A stretch of 64,000 nucleotides of DNA, from NCBI GenBank assembly GCA_964454545.1, contig CAYVTI010000006.1, positions 1 to 64,000 on the forward strand, read 5' to 3'. This DNA is from JABCZZ01 sp964454545 (GTDB lineage Bacteria > Pseudomonadota > Alphaproteobacteria > Rickettsiales > JABCZZ01). Below the pieces are notes generated by a model, which saw nothing but the letters and a program-made list of their open reading frames with translations, had not been told where the DNA came from and searched no databases. The translations under genes and the position numbers were made by a program. Shown one piece after another: positions 1 through 9,298 of this stretch; positions within the stretch are counted from its first letter, which is position 1, and every line of letters begins with the position of its first letter.

Positions 1-13
1 ATGAGAGTATTTT

Positions 14-47
14 CCCATTATAACCCATCTATTCCCATAATACCCCA
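14..47. promoter_or_regulatory. MraZ operator: four CCCA boxes at 10-bp period
   Basis: CCCA occurs at 14-17, 24-27, 34-37 and 44-47, exactly one helical turn apart; the first three are CCCAT. Read on the other strand these are TGGG boxes, matching the known MraZ operator (repeats of TGGGN separated by 5 nt). The block ends only 6 bases before the mraZ ATG, so a bound MraZ multimer would cover the translation start region and probably the promoter. Autoregulation of the dcw operon is inferred from the family. Confidence 0.85.
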
Positions 48-53
48 GAAATT

Positions 54-512
54 ATGCTTTTTCTATCCACGTTCCAGAACAAGATCGACAAGAAAGGCCG
101 CATTTCAGTGCCTGCGCCTTTCCGGGCCGCTCTTTCCAAGGACAAGGAATTCTCCGGCATAATTTCTTATGCATCATTCATCAACCGCTGCATCGAGTCC
201 TGCGGGATAGAGCGGATACGCAAGCTTTCCGAACGCATCGAAACGCTCGATCCGTTTTCCGAGGAGCGTGATGCCTTCGCCACCACCATCCTTGGCGGCA
301 GCGTCCAGCTGCCTTTTGACGGCGAAGGCCGCGTCATGCTGCCTGAGCACCTGATTATTATGGCTGGTATCACGGAAGCCGCCATCTTCGTCGGCAAGGG
401 TGAAACGTTTGAGATATGGGAACCGGCAGCATTTGCCGAATATTCAGCGCGCGCGCGCGACATCGCCCGTGAAAAGCGCCTGCGCCTGCGTGGAGAAGGA
501 ACGGCACAATGA
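54..512 (+). CDS. mraZ: MraZ, dcw operon transcriptional regulator
   Basis: MraZ (152 aa) is a ring-forming DNA-binding protein of the AbrB/MraZ fold that represses its own dcw operon. The N-terminus has the alphaproteobacterial pattern of a short start followed by DKKGRISVPAPFR, and the second half repeats the motif as DGEGRVMLPEHL, the two SpoVT/AbrB-like halves expected in MraZ. ATG at 54 fits the family start. It is the first gene of the operon and its stop overlaps the rsmH start by 4 bases (ATGA), so the two are translationally coupled. No good Shine-Dalgarno precedes the ATG because the space is filled by the operator boxes. Confidence 0.95.
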   Translation: MLFLSTFQNKIDKKGRISVPAPFRAALSKDKEFSGIISYASFINRCIESCGIERIRKLSERIETLDPFSEERDAFATTILGGSVQLPFDGEGRVMLPEHLIIMAGITEAAIFVGKGETFEIWEPAAFAEYSARARDIAREKRLRLRGEGTAQ

Positions 513-1474
513 GCAAGGAAACAACTAAAAGTCACATCCCCGTAATGCTGCCCGAAATGTTGCAGGACATGCAACCGGCGGATGGCGATATTTATGTAGA
601 CGGCACATTCGGAGCGGGCGGTTATAGCCGTGCCCTGCTTGAATCTGCAAAATGCACTGTCTATGCGATTGACCGTGATCCTAACGTGGCGGCAATGGCC
701 GAGAAGCTGGCGAAAGCATTTCCCAGCCGCTTCTTCTGGCTGATGGGCAGCTTCAGCGACATGGTCGACCTGCTCGCAACACGCGGAGTGACTTATGTCA
801 ACGGCATCGTACTGGACATTGGCGTGTCTTCCATGCAGATAGACGATCCCGAACGCGGGTTCTCGTTTAAGAGCAACGGACCGCTCGACATGCGCATGGG
901 TAAGACCGGGAGATCGGCAGCCGATATTATCAACAACGCTTCCGAGGAAGAGCTTGCGGATATTATTTATTACTACGGCGAGGAACGCAAATCGCGCCAG
1001 ATTGCCAAAGCAATCGTGAATGCGCGCCTGCAGTCGCCGCTCAAATATACCAGGGATCTTTCCAATATCGTGCGCCGCGTGGTGGGCCACGGGAAAGACG
1101 GGATTGACCCGTCCACCCGCACCTTCCAGGCACTGCGCATAAAGGTAAATGACGAGCTTTACGAACTCGAGCAGGCATTAAGCGCCGCCGAACGCCTCCT
1201 TGCGGATGGCGGCAGGCTGGTAGTGGTCACGTTCCACTCGCTTGAGGATCGTATCGTCAAACAGTTTTTTCAGTCGCGTTCTGGCGAAACTAGGGGAGGT
1301 TCGCGTCACCTGCCGCAGATTGGGGCAACCCATAAAGCGACCGCTGGCCACCTCCCCGCTTTTTTTCTTAAAAAGAAAAAGCCGGTTTTGCCGTCACTCT
1401 CCGAAACACGCATTAATCCCCGCGCGCGCTCCGCGAAACTGCGTGCTGGCATTCGCATAAGGAAGCCCTTATGA
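509..1474 (+). CDS. rsmH: 16S rRNA (cytosine1402-N4)-methyltransferase RsmH
   Basis: RsmH (MraW, 321 aa) uses SAM to methylate N4 of C1402 of 16S rRNA in the ribosomal P site. The N-terminal HIPVMLPEML segment, the SAM-binding DGTFGAGGYSRALL motif (about residues 30-45), DIGVSSMQID and the late VVTFHSLEDRIVKQFF segment are all family signatures, and the length is typical. It sits second in the dcw operon, overlapping mraZ by 4 bases and ftsL by 4 bases. Confidence 0.97.
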   Translation: MSKETTKSHIPVMLPEMLQDMQPADGDIYVDGTFGAGGYSRALLESAKCTVYAIDRDPNVAAMAEKLAKAFPSRFFWLMGSFSDMVDLLATRGVTYVNGIVLDIGVSSMQIDDPERGFSFKSNGPLDMRMGKTGRSAADIINNASEEELADIIYYYGEERKSRQIAKAIVNARLQSPLKYTRDLSNIVRRVVGHGKDGIDPSTRTFQALRIKVNDELYELEQALSAAERLLADGGRLVVVTFHSLEDRIVKQFFQSRSGETRGGSRHLPQIGATHKATAGHLPAFFLKKKKPVLPSLSETRINPRARSAKLRAGIRIRKPL

Positions 1475-1854
1475 CCCTGAGGATCTCCGTCATACTATGG
1501 ATGGTATTACTGGTTCTCGGGGTGTTCGGCCTCTATATGGTGAAATACAAAGTCCGGGCGATTAAGTCCGAAGTTGCCGCCGCGGAAAGGCAACTGATAG
1601 AGGAAAAACGCAACTTGCATGTGCTCAACGCAGAGTGGACGTATCTTAACCAGCCGGCAAGACTCAGGGCGCTCTCCGCCAAATACCTGGATGTGAAACC
1701 CATACGTGGCCAGCAGATTGCAGATTTTGTCAGCCTGCCTTATACAAAATCTTCCAACTTGGCTAATAAACAGGATGCCCATTCCACCGGGGCGGTGAAA
1801 CTCGTTAGCGGAGGGGGAGGTTCTGCCAGTGAGGAAGATCTCAGCGACGAATAA
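1471..1854 (+). CDS. ftsL: FtsL-like cell division protein
   Basis: A 127-aa bitopic membrane protein with one N-terminal transmembrane helix (about residues 5-23) followed by a coiled-coil-prone segment rich in Glu, Lys and Arg, the architecture of FtsL. In the divisome FtsL pairs with FtsB and recruits FtsW/FtsI. Sequence conservation is always low in this family, so position between rsmH and ftsI is the main evidence. It overlaps ftsI by 26 bases. A likely FtsB partner is encoded far away at 53503. Confidence 0.85.
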   Translation: MTLRISVILWMVLLVLGVFGLYMVKYKVRAIKSEVAAAERQLIEEKRNLHVLNAEWTYLNQPARLRALSAKYLDVKPIRGQQIADFVSLPYTKSSNLANKQDAHSTGAVKLVSGGGGSASEEDLSDE

Positions 1855-3616
1855 CGCACCCCGCGCCGCGCTTCAGGCAAACCGTGTTATCCAGCGCGAA
1901 AGCAGCGGCAGGAAAATTATCGAACAAAGCCGCATACGCCTTTTCTGCGTCACGGTATGCTTCATACTTTCCTTCCTGACCATCGCCTGGCAGCTGATTG
2001 ACATCGCAGTGATTCACCGAACAAGCGAGACGGCAAGGAGAAGCGGCAGCCAGTCGGCGGATGCCGATGAGAAATTCATGGAAGAAGTCTCTTCCCCCAT
2101 TACCCTGGCGCGCAACGATATCGTCGACCGGAATGGGCTTACCCTTGCCACGACGCTCGCGACCCAGTCGCTGTTCGCCAACCCGCATATCATCCTCGAC
2201 CCTGAAAACACGGCGAAAAAGATCGCAAGGATATTTCCCGACCTGAATGAAAAGGATATTGTACACAAGCTCAAGCGGGACTGCTCATTCGTGTGGATTA
2301 AGCGCAATCTCACCCCAAAAGAGGAGAGCGCGGCTAACAATCTGGGTATTCCCGGCCTTTATTTCCAACCCGAACAGAAAAGAATATATCCCTACCGCAA
2401 CTTGCTTGCGCATATTGTCGGGTATGTAGGCATCGATAATAAAGGACTGGCAGGAATCGAGAAATACTTTGACAAGGAACTACGCAATACTGAGGAACAC
2501 AAGGAACCTGTGCAACTTTCTGTCGACCTGCGCCTGCAGAATATCGTCTATGAGGAAGTGAAGCAGGGCATGGAAAAATTCAATGCCATCGGCGCAAGCG
2601 GCATGGTGCTTGATCTCAGTTCGGGTGAGATTATGGCCATGATCAGCCTGCCTGATTACGATCCCAACCGCATGCGCAACCCTTCCGACAACGCGCTTTT
2701 CAACCGCGCCTCTCTCGGCTCCTATGAAATGGGTTCAACATTCAAGACGTTTACCACCGCCATGGCGCTCGATTACAGCGTATGCAACCTCAATGACGGC
2801 TATGACGCCAGCCACCCCATCCAGTTCGCCAATTATACCATCCGCGACGATCATCCCAAAAACCGCTGGCTGTCGATACCGGAGATCTATACCTATTCCT
2901 CCAATATCGGCACCGTCAAGATGATCATGGATGTGGGCAAAGAACGCCAGCAGACCTTCCTGAGAAAAATCGGATTGATGAGCCCTGTCCATATTGAACT
3001 GCCGGAAGTCGGGGCTCCCCATTATCCTATAGAATGGAGCGAGCTCAGTTCCATGACCATTTCCTATGGCCACGGCATGTCAGTTACTCCGCTGCACCTG
3101 CTGCGCGCATTTGCTTCCATAGTCAACGGCGGCACGACGGAACAGCTTACCCTGTTAAAAAACGGTAACGCCAATGCGCCCAAGGGAGAACGTATTATCA
3201 GCGAAAAGACCTCGCGCCAGATGCGCCGCCTGATGCGGATGGTCGTCCAGTACGGAACCGGCAAGCAGGCGGACGTGCCGGGCTACCGGGTCGGGGGGAA
3301 AACGGGCACGGCGGAAAAAATCAATGCGAACGGCGGGTACAGCCATAAAGCCAACCTTGCGGTCTTCGTATCCACCTTCCCGGTGGATAATCCAAAATAC
3401 GTAGTGCTGGTCATGATTGATGAACCCAAGGGAAACAAGGCAAGCTATGGCTTTGCCACTGCAGGATGGGTTGCAGCGCCCGTGGTTGGCAATATAATAA
3501 GCCGCATGGCTCCCATGTATGGCATCCATCCAGTATTTGACGTACCGGAAGATGCCGTTAATAAATACTGGGTAAATAACGCTAACCAGAGATTCCTGCA
3601 TGCCATTTCTTACTGA
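1829..3616 (+). CDS. ftsI: FtsI (PBP3), septal peptidoglycan transpeptidase
   Basis: Class B penicillin-binding protein of 595 aa that cross-links septal peptidoglycan in the periplasm. One N-terminal transmembrane helix (about residues 38-60), then the PBP dimerisation domain, then the transpeptidase domain with the acylated serine in STFK (Ser near residue 303), the SSN motif in SSNIGTVKM and KTGTAEK near residue 491. The start is GTG at 1829 with a purine-rich Shine-Dalgarno (GGAGG) at 1816-1820 inside ftsL. murE starts inside its last codons (3600). Confidence 0.96.
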   Translation: MRKISATNNAPRAALQANRVIQRESSGRKIIEQSRIRLFCVTVCFILSFLTIAWQLIDIAVIHRTSETARRSGSQSADADEKFMEEVSSPITLARNDIVDRNGLTLATTLATQSLFANPHIILDPENTAKKIARIFPDLNEKDIVHKLKRDCSFVWIKRNLTPKEESAANNLGIPGLYFQPEQKRIYPYRNLLAHIVGYVGIDNKGLAGIEKYFDKELRNTEEHKEPVQLSVDLRLQNIVYEEVKQGMEKFNAIGASGMVLDLSSGEIMAMISLPDYDPNRMRNPSDNALFNRASLGSYEMGSTFKTFTTAMALDYSVCNLNDGYDASHPIQFANYTIRDDHPKNRWLSIPEIYTYSSNIGTVKMIMDVGKERQQTFLRKIGLMSPVHIELPEVGAPHYPIEWSELSSMTISYGHGMSVTPLHLLRAFASIVNGGTTEQLTLLKNGNANAPKGERIISEKTSRQMRRLMRMVVQYGTGKQADVPGYRVGGKTGTAEKINANGGYSHKANLAVFVSTFPVDNPKYVVLVMIDEPKGNKASYGFATAGWVAAPVVGNIISRMAPMYGIHPVFDVPEDAVNKYWVNNANQRFLHAISY

Positions 3617-5084
3617 ACTGCTGTCCCGTTATCATGGAACGATATCCATAGAGGGCGATGCTGAAAAACTTTCCGTCACTTCGGTAACGGCAGATTCAAG
3701 GCAGGCAAAAAAGGAGGGGATATTTATAGCCATCCGCGGGAACAATGCCGATGGCAGCGCCTACGCGCTGAACGCCGTAGAAAAAGGCGCTGTCGCAGTG
3801 ATTACGGATGATGAAAGTAAAATGGTGCTGCCTAAATCTGTGGTGCTGGTGAGGGTTGATAATCCAAGGCTTGCACTGGCAAAAACAGCTGAAGCCCTTT
3901 ATACGCCGCAGCCGGAACACATCGCCGCCATCACCGGCACGGATGGAAAAACATCCACAGCGGATTTCCTGCGCCAGCTATGGGCCATGAGCGAATGGAA
4001 AGCCGCATCCGTCGGCACGCTTGGCGTTATCGATGAGCACGATAAGCTCATTACCCCTTCCGTCAATACCACCCCCGACCCGGCAGTCCTGCATCAGATG
4101 CTCCAGACACTGGCGCTGGGCGGCTGCCAGCATGTGGCGCTGGAAGCGTCCAGCCACGGCCTGCACCAGTACCGCCTGGACGGACTGCGCATACAGGCGG
4201 CGGCTTTTACCAATCTCACGCGCGACCATCTCGATTATCACAATACTATTGAAGCTTATTTCCAGGCCAAGGCCCGCCTGTTCTCCGAACTTCTCCCGAA
4301 TGGCGGCACGGCAGTGCTTAACGCGGATGACGCTAAATTCCGGCGCCTGAAGGATATCTGCCAGAAACGCAATATCAGGGTAATCAGCTATGGCAATAAA
4401 GGCGCAGAGTACAGGATAAAGAAGGTCACCCCCAAAAGCGACGGGCTTGCCGTGCAGGCAGACATCATGGGAACGCCGCACCATTTCATGCTCGGCATGG
4501 TGGGCGAATTCCAGGTAATGAACGCCCTCGCCGCGCTTGGCCTTTATGTGGGATGCGGCGGAGATCTGAAAGAAGGGCTCAAGCACCTTCCCCATCTGCA
4601 CAACGTGAAAGGCAGGCTGGAAAAAGTAGCCACGCACCCGGACGGCGCCCCGATATTCATTGATTATGCCCACACGCCTGCGGCGCTCGGCAATGTGCTC
4701 AAAACCGTCCGCAACCATGTGAAAGGCAGGCTGGTGGTTGTATTCGGCTGCGGCGGAGACCGCGACAAGGGTAAACGTCCTGAAATGGGAAGAATGGCGA
4801 CTGAACTGGCCGACGAGATTATCATTGCGGACGACAATCCGCGCAATGAGAATCCTGCAGCCATACGCACGGAGATATTGCTCGGAGCTCCCCGCGCAAA
4901 AAACATTGGCGACCGGGCAGAAGCGATAGAATTCGCAGTCAAGTCCCTGAGCGCGGGCGATGTCCTGCTGATCGCAGGCAAAGGCCATGAAAACACCCAG
5001 ATTATCGGCAATAAATCCATCCCGTTTAACGACGGCGACGTCGCGCGCGCGGCCGTGAAACTCTGCAGCAGGAAAGCAAGCTGA
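3600..5084 (+). CDS. murE: MurE, UDP-MurNAc-Ala-Glu:meso-DAP ligase
   Basis: Cytoplasmic Mur ligase (494 aa) that adds the third stem-peptide residue to UDP-MurNAc-dipeptide using ATP. The ATP-binding loop is GTDGKTST near residue 108. DNPR near residues 412-415, followed by NENP, is the motif that binds meso-diaminopimelate, so the wall is meso-DAP type. It overlaps ftsI by 17 bases; its TGA overlaps the ATG of murF. Confidence 0.97.
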   Translation: MPFLTELLSRYHGTISIEGDAEKLSVTSVTADSRQAKKEGIFIAIRGNNADGSAYALNAVEKGAVAVITDDESKMVLPKSVVLVRVDNPRLALAKTAEALYTPQPEHIAAITGTDGKTSTADFLRQLWAMSEWKAASVGTLGVIDEHDKLITPSVNTTPDPAVLHQMLQTLALGGCQHVALEASSHGLHQYRLDGLRIQAAAFTNLTRDHLDYHNTIEAYFQAKARLFSELLPNGGTAVLNADDAKFRRLKDICQKRNIRVISYGNKGAEYRIKKVTPKSDGLAVQADIMGTPHHFMLGMVGEFQVMNALAALGLYVGCGGDLKEGLKHLPHLHNVKGRLEKVATHPDGAPIFIDYAHTPAALGNVLKTVRNHVKGRLVVVFGCGGDRDKGKRPEMGRMATELADEIIIADDNPRNENPAAIRTEILLGAPRAKNIGDRAEAIEFAVKSLSAGDVLLIAGKGHENTQIIGNKSIPFNDGDVARAAVKLCSRKAS

Positions 5085-6493
5085 TGTGGACCTGTGAGGA
5101 GATAGTAAAAGCAACCGGCGGGCACGCATATGCAGATACAGGCGCAATGGCGTCGGTCAGCATCGATACGCGCACCCTGGAACCGGGCGCGCTGTTCATC
5201 GCCATTAAAGGCGAACGTTTCGACGGGCATGATTATATCGGCAGCGCGCTTGCAAAAGGAGCCGCAGCCGCGCTGGCAAGCAGGATTCCGGAAGGGCTTG
5301 CGGAGACGTCCCGCCTGATCATGGTTGATGACACGTATAAGGCGCTGGTGGATCTGGCAACTGCTTCGCGCAGCCGCATGCGCGGCAAGATAATAGCGGT
5401 CACAGGCAGCGTCGGCAAGACCGGGACCAAGGAAGCCATCCGCACCGCGCTTGCCGAGAGCGGCGGCGTATATGCCACACGCGGCAACCTCAACAATCAC
5501 ATCGGCCTGCCATTGTCCCTTGCCAATATGGCGCAGAGCGCCCGGTTTGGCGTGTTCGAGCTCGGCATGAACCATAGCGGCGAGATATCCTATCTCACAA
5601 AGATACTGCGCCCTGACATCGCCGTCATCACCAATGTGGAAGCCGTGCACCTGGAGTTTTTTAAAAGCGTGCAGGAGATTGCGGACGCCAAAGCGGAAAT
5701 CATGGAGGGCCTCGATAAAAACGGCGCCGTCGTGCTTAACCGTGACAACGCCTATTACGAACACCTGCTCGGCAAGACGCACGCGCACGGAATAAAGAAC
5801 GTCATCACGTTCGGCGAGCATTTCGATGCCGATTGCCGCCTGGCCAACTACGCGCTGAAGAACTTCGGATCACAGATTGAAGCGGTCATAAAAGGAACGC
5901 CGATTACCTATCGCACCGGCACTGTCGGGCATCACTGGGCGCTTACGTCGGTCATTGTGCTTGCCGTCATTACCGCCGCAGGGGCGTATCTGCCGGATGC
6001 CGTCGCCGCGCTCGCGAATTTCCATGAGCCCGAAGGCCGGGGAAGAATCCAGCTTATCGATATGGGAGACAAGATAATCACTCTCATCGACGACTGCTAC
6101 AACGCAAGCCCGGTTTCCACGATCGCCGCGATTGCCAAACTGGCCGAGCTGCATGCCAGCATGGGGGGCAAGGGGCGCAGGATTGCCGTGCTGGGCGATA
6201 TGCTGGAACTGGGTAATAGCTCGGCCGATCTCCATAAAAGTCTGCTTGCCACCTTGCAGCAGCATGCCATAGACAGGCTTTACGCAGCTGGAAAATTCAT
6301 GAAGCACCTGTATGACATTACTCCCCCGGGAATCCGGGGGGCATATGCGGAGAAGTCCGCCGATCTCGCAAAAGCCGTCGTGGACGGGCTTTCAGACGGG
6401 GACGTCGTGCTGATAAAAGGCTCGCACGGAAGCCGCATGGATATTATCCGCGATATCATATTAAAAAAGAAGGAACTTGCCGATGCTGTATAA
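5084..6493 (+). CDS. murF: MurF, D-Ala-D-Ala-adding enzyme
   Basis: Mur ligase of 469 aa that attaches D-Ala-D-Ala to UDP-MurNAc-tripeptide. The P-loop is TGSVGKTGTKEA near residues 107-118, followed by NHIGLPLSLAN and FELGMNHSGEI, both typical of MurF; the substrate-cleft DDCYNASP and VLGDMLELG motifs follow. The usual length is near 450 aa. It starts in the TGATG overlap with murE and overlaps mraY by 11 bases. Confidence 0.97.
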   Translation: MWTCEEIVKATGGHAYADTGAMASVSIDTRTLEPGALFIAIKGERFDGHDYIGSALAKGAAAALASRIPEGLAETSRLIMVDDTYKALVDLATASRSRMRGKIIAVTGSVGKTGTKEAIRTALAESGGVYATRGNLNNHIGLPLSLANMAQSARFGVFELGMNHSGEISYLTKILRPDIAVITNVEAVHLEFFKSVQEIADAKAEIMEGLDKNGAVVLNRDNAYYEHLLGKTHAHGIKNVITFGEHFDADCRLANYALKNFGSQIEAVIKGTPITYRTGTVGHHWALTSVIVLAVITAAGAYLPDAVAALANFHEPEGRGRIQLIDMGDKIITLIDDCYNASPVSTIAAIAKLAELHASMGGKGRRIAVLGDMLELGNSSADLHKSLLATLQQHAIDRLYAAGKFMKHLYDITPPGIRGAYAEKSADLAKAVVDGLSDGDVVLIKGSHGSRMDIIRDIILKKKELADAV

Positions 6494-7571
6494 CCTGCTC
6501 TACCCGCATGCACATGAATTCGCGCTTTTCAATCTGTTCAAGTACCTTACCTTCCGCAGCGGTGGCGCAGTGCTCACCTCCCTCGTCATGACGTTCTTCA
6601 TCGGGCCGCGTGTCATACGCTGGCTGAAATCAAAGCAGGGCGAAGGCCAGCCGATACGCGAGGACGGCCCCGAATCGCACCTGCTCACCAAGAAAGGCAC
6701 CCCGACGATGGGCGGGCTCATGATACTCCTTTCCGTATTCACCTCTACCCTGCTTTGGGCGGACATCACCAACCGCTACGTCTGGATCGTGCTGTTCGTC
6801 ACGCTTGGCTTCGGCCTGGTAGGATTCGCCGACGACTATCTGAAACTCACCAAACGCAATACGAAAGGCGTTCCCGGCAGATTAAAGCTGGTCGCGCAGT
6901 TCGCCATCAGCCTCGTGGCGGCTTTATGGATAAGCGACATAGCGCCCGCAGGCATGGCGACGCATCTCGCCCTGCCGTTCTTCAAGGACGTGCTGGTCAA
7001 TCTCGGGATATTCTATTTCATATTCGTCATGCTGGTGATGGTGGGCGCATCGAACGCCGTTAATCTGACGGACGGGCTCGACGGCCTCGCCATCGTTCCC
7101 ATCATCATCACCGCCGGATGCTTCGTGCTGATTTCCTATCTCGTGGGCAACCTGAAATTCGCCGATTACCTGCAGGTGCACCATATCCCGGGCAGCGGCG
7201 AGCTGGCGGTATTCTGCGCGTCACTCATTGGCGCGGGACTTGGTTTCCTGTGGTTCAACGCCCCGCCCGCCCAGGTATTCATGGGCGACACGGGAAGCCT
7301 CGCGTTCGGCGGCTCGCTCGGCGTGGTGAGCGTCATCGTAAAACATGAACTGGTGCTCGCCATCATCGGCGGGCTGTTCGTTGCCGAAGCCGTTTCGGTC
7401 ATCCTGCAGGTCGCCTCCTTCAAGATGACCGGCAAGCGCATATTCAAGATGGCGCCACTGCACCATCATTTTGAAAAGCTCGGCTGGAAGGAACCCACTA
7501 TCGTCATCCGCTTCTGGATCATCGCCTGCATACTCGCGCTGGCGGGATTATCGACGCTGAAGCTGAGGTAA
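6483..7571 (+). CDS. mraY: MraY, phospho-MurNAc-pentapeptide transferase
   Basis: Polytopic inner-membrane enzyme (362 aa) that makes lipid I from undecaprenyl phosphate and UDP-MurNAc-pentapeptide. Visible signatures are TPTMGGLMIL, the catalytic Asp pair in FADDYLK, NLTDGLDGLA and PLHHHFE. The ATG at 6483 is preferred over the TTG two codons upstream because AAGGAA at 6470-6475 lies 7 bases before it. The dcw operon ends here: the next gene is a curlin, not murD. Confidence 0.97.
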   Translation: MLYNLLYPHAHEFALFNLFKYLTFRSGGAVLTSLVMTFFIGPRVIRWLKSKQGEGQPIREDGPESHLLTKKGTPTMGGLMILLSVFTSTLLWADITNRYVWIVLFVTLGFGLVGFADDYLKLTKRNTKGVPGRLKLVAQFAISLVAALWISDIAPAGMATHLALPFFKDVLVNLGIFYFIFVMLVMVGASNAVNLTDGLDGLAIVPIIITAGCFVLISYLVGNLKFADYLQVHHIPGSGELAVFCASLIGAGLGFLWFNAPPAQVFMGDTGSLAFGGSLGVVSVIVKHELVLAIIGGLFVAEAVSVILQVASFKMTGKRIFKMAPLHHHFEKLGWKEPTIVIRFWIIACILALAGLSTLKLR

Positions 7572-7607
7572 TACCCCCCGCTGTAAGCCACAAGGTATTA
7601 AGCAGGT

Positions 7608-7727
7608 GTCACCCCGCATAAGCGAAGCGCATTGCGGGGTCTGGCCATACTGCAAGGCAAGGCTGGATGCCGCAACAAGTGCGGCATGGCAATTTCTTAC
7701 GCAGCCTGCGCCATCCCCGCAATGACG
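7608..7727. repeat. Composite palindromic repeat element A
   Basis: About 120 bases containing two strong hairpins: an 8-bp stem in which ACCCCGCA (7611-7618) pairs with TGCGGGGT (7633-7640), and ATGCCGCA (7667-7674) with TGCGGCAT (7680-7687). The right edge reads CCCCGCAATGACG. The block GGCTGGATGCC recurs in element C at 11162-11322, so both belong to one dispersed intergenic repeat family. It could also terminate dcw transcription, but no clear T run follows the stems. A 67-codon reading frame across it is not considered real. Confidence 0.6.
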
Positions 7728-7839
7728 AAATCTGCTTTACCATCACATAAACACTTAATAAACCTGCGCGGGAAAGTGTTAACGGCCCCCCTCAATTCTC
7801 ATGCGCCATTTATGCTTCGTGCACGAAATATTTAACAAA

Positions 7840-8010
7840 CGCCACACAATTATACATATATCTCACTATATATATATTTATCTAATCATTTAAATCAGTA
7901 TGTTATGTTTTGTTTTGAAACACAAATAATTAATATAAGGTAATATTAATTAAATTTTAACTCCAACTGCAATTTTTACTGGACATTAATTTTTTCATTC
8001 GCTAAGGCTG
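7840..8010 (+). promoter_or_regulatory. AT-rich upstream region of the curli locus
   Basis: Roughly 150 bases made almost only of A and T (several TATATA and AATTAATAT stretches), unlike its surroundings. It lies directly before the first curlin gene, whose ribosome site AAGGAG is at 8066-8071. It is probably the promoter/silencer region of the curli operon, bendable and open to a nucleoid protein. I cannot point to one convincing -35/-10 pair. Confidence 0.5.
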
Positions 8011-8077
8011 TTTGACCCGGCGGAAAAAATTCGTCGAAAATTACTTCCTATTAAGAATTAACATTAAGGAGTTCCCA

Positions 8078-9277
8078 ATGAGACTTAATAAACTACTCGC
8101 TACCAGCGCAATCGCTCTTACTATGATTGCAACTGGCGCACTCGCTGACACCAATAGCGTATTCATCGACCAGACCGGTTCTTTCGGCAATGCTACCGTT
8201 GCTCAGACCGGCACCGGCAACTCTGTTGGCACCGTTTCCAATGCATTCGTACAGGGCGGTTCAAGCAACACGCTTAACGCTACCCAGTTCGGCAACGGCA
8301 ACACCGTTTCCACCACTGGCAGCTTCGCTTCCACTGACGCTTTCGGCAACCAGGGCGGCAGCAGCAACACCGCTACCGTTAACCAAGGCACCAACCTCGT
8401 AAATGATTCGGGCGATGTAGCCAATATCTCCCAGCAGGGCACTGGCAGCAACCTTACTATCAACCAGATCAACGGTCAGGGCAATCTGACTGCTAGCGTT
8501 GATCAGACCAGCACTGCAAGCAATGAAACTGCTACCATCAACCAGGATGGTAACGACTATATTGACAGCGATCCAGGTGCAGCTACCGCTAGCATTATTC
8601 AGAGTGGCGCTGGTGAAACAGCTACCATCAACCAAAACAACTCTGAAAATACTGCCTCTATCACCCAGAGCGGTAACGGAAATCAGGGCACTATTACCCA
8701 AACCCTTAGCGATGAAGATAACGCTTCTATCAACCAAGCTGGTACCAATGGCGTTGCCACTGTGCTCCAGAATGGCGGTGATAACAACGGTGCTACCGTC
8801 ATTCAGACTGGAAGCAGCGTAAATGCCAACGCTACTGTTAATCAGTCCGGTGGTCTTGATACCGCGCTTGTCACCCAGACTGGTGCTGACTTAGATGGCG
8901 ACGGCAATGTAACCACTGCAACCGTTAACCAGACCGGTTTCAATAACAATGCAACTGTCACACAGAATTCGGTTGACACTGCTACTGTTACTCAGGTTGG
9001 CAGCGGCAACACTGCTAGCATCCTTCAGGATATTAACAGCCAGGATTCGACTGCTAGCATTACACAGAATGGCAACAACGTTACTGCCACCATCAACCAG
9101 AATGGTGATACTGACCAAGCAACCATCCTTCAGGACTTTGGCAGCGATGGTTCGACAGCAACCATCAACCAGCCGGGTGCCTTTAACATAGCAAGCGTTA
9201 CCCAGACGGGTTTTTCTGACGTTGCTAACGTTAATCAGTCGGGCTTCGGTGGCCACGTTACCGTTACCCAGCACTAA
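8078..9277 (+). CDS. Curlin-repeat amyloid subunit 1 (CsgA/B-like)
   Basis: Secreted 399-aa protein with a Sec signal peptide (about residues 1-24, ending GALADTNS) followed almost entirely by curlin-associated repeats. The repeat unit is about 11 residues alternating aliphatic/Thr with Gln and Asn, in the form ATINQ-G-N or ASITQ-G-N, more than twenty times. E. coli CsgA has five double repeats, so this is a much longer solenoid. The ATG at 8078 has AAGGAG 6 bases upstream; the longer reading frame from 8012 has no ribosome site and would bury the signal peptide. It ends GGHVTVTQH, almost the same as the end of the next gene. Linked csgF and csgG support curli-type secretion. Major fibre subunit is an inference. 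Confidence 0.85.
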   Translation: MRLNKLLATSAIALTMIATGALADTNSVFIDQTGSFGNATVAQTGTGNSVGTVSNAFVQGGSSNTLNATQFGNGNTVSTTGSFASTDAFGNQGGSSNTATVNQGTNLVNDSGDVANISQQGTGSNLTINQINGQGNLTASVDQTSTASNETATINQDGNDYIDSDPGAATASIIQSGAGETATINQNNSENTASITQSGNGNQGTITQTLSDEDNASINQAGTNGVATVLQNGGDNNGATVIQTGSSVNANATVNQSGGLDTALVTQTGADLDGDGNVTTATVNQTGFNNNATVTQNSVDTATVTQVGSGNTASILQDINSQDSTASITQNGNNVTATINQNGDTDQATILQDFGSDGSTATINQPGAFNIASVTQTGFSDVANVNQSGFGGHVTVTQH

Positions 9278-9298
9278 GCTGTAACTCTTTCGGGCTGC

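Noticed and set aside
3978..5147. Minus-strand frame of 389 codons opposite murE
   Set aside because: Shadow of murE; no family pattern.
7632..7835. 67-codon frame after mraY
   Set aside because: Crosses palindromic repeat A, has no ribosome site and no protein-like composition.
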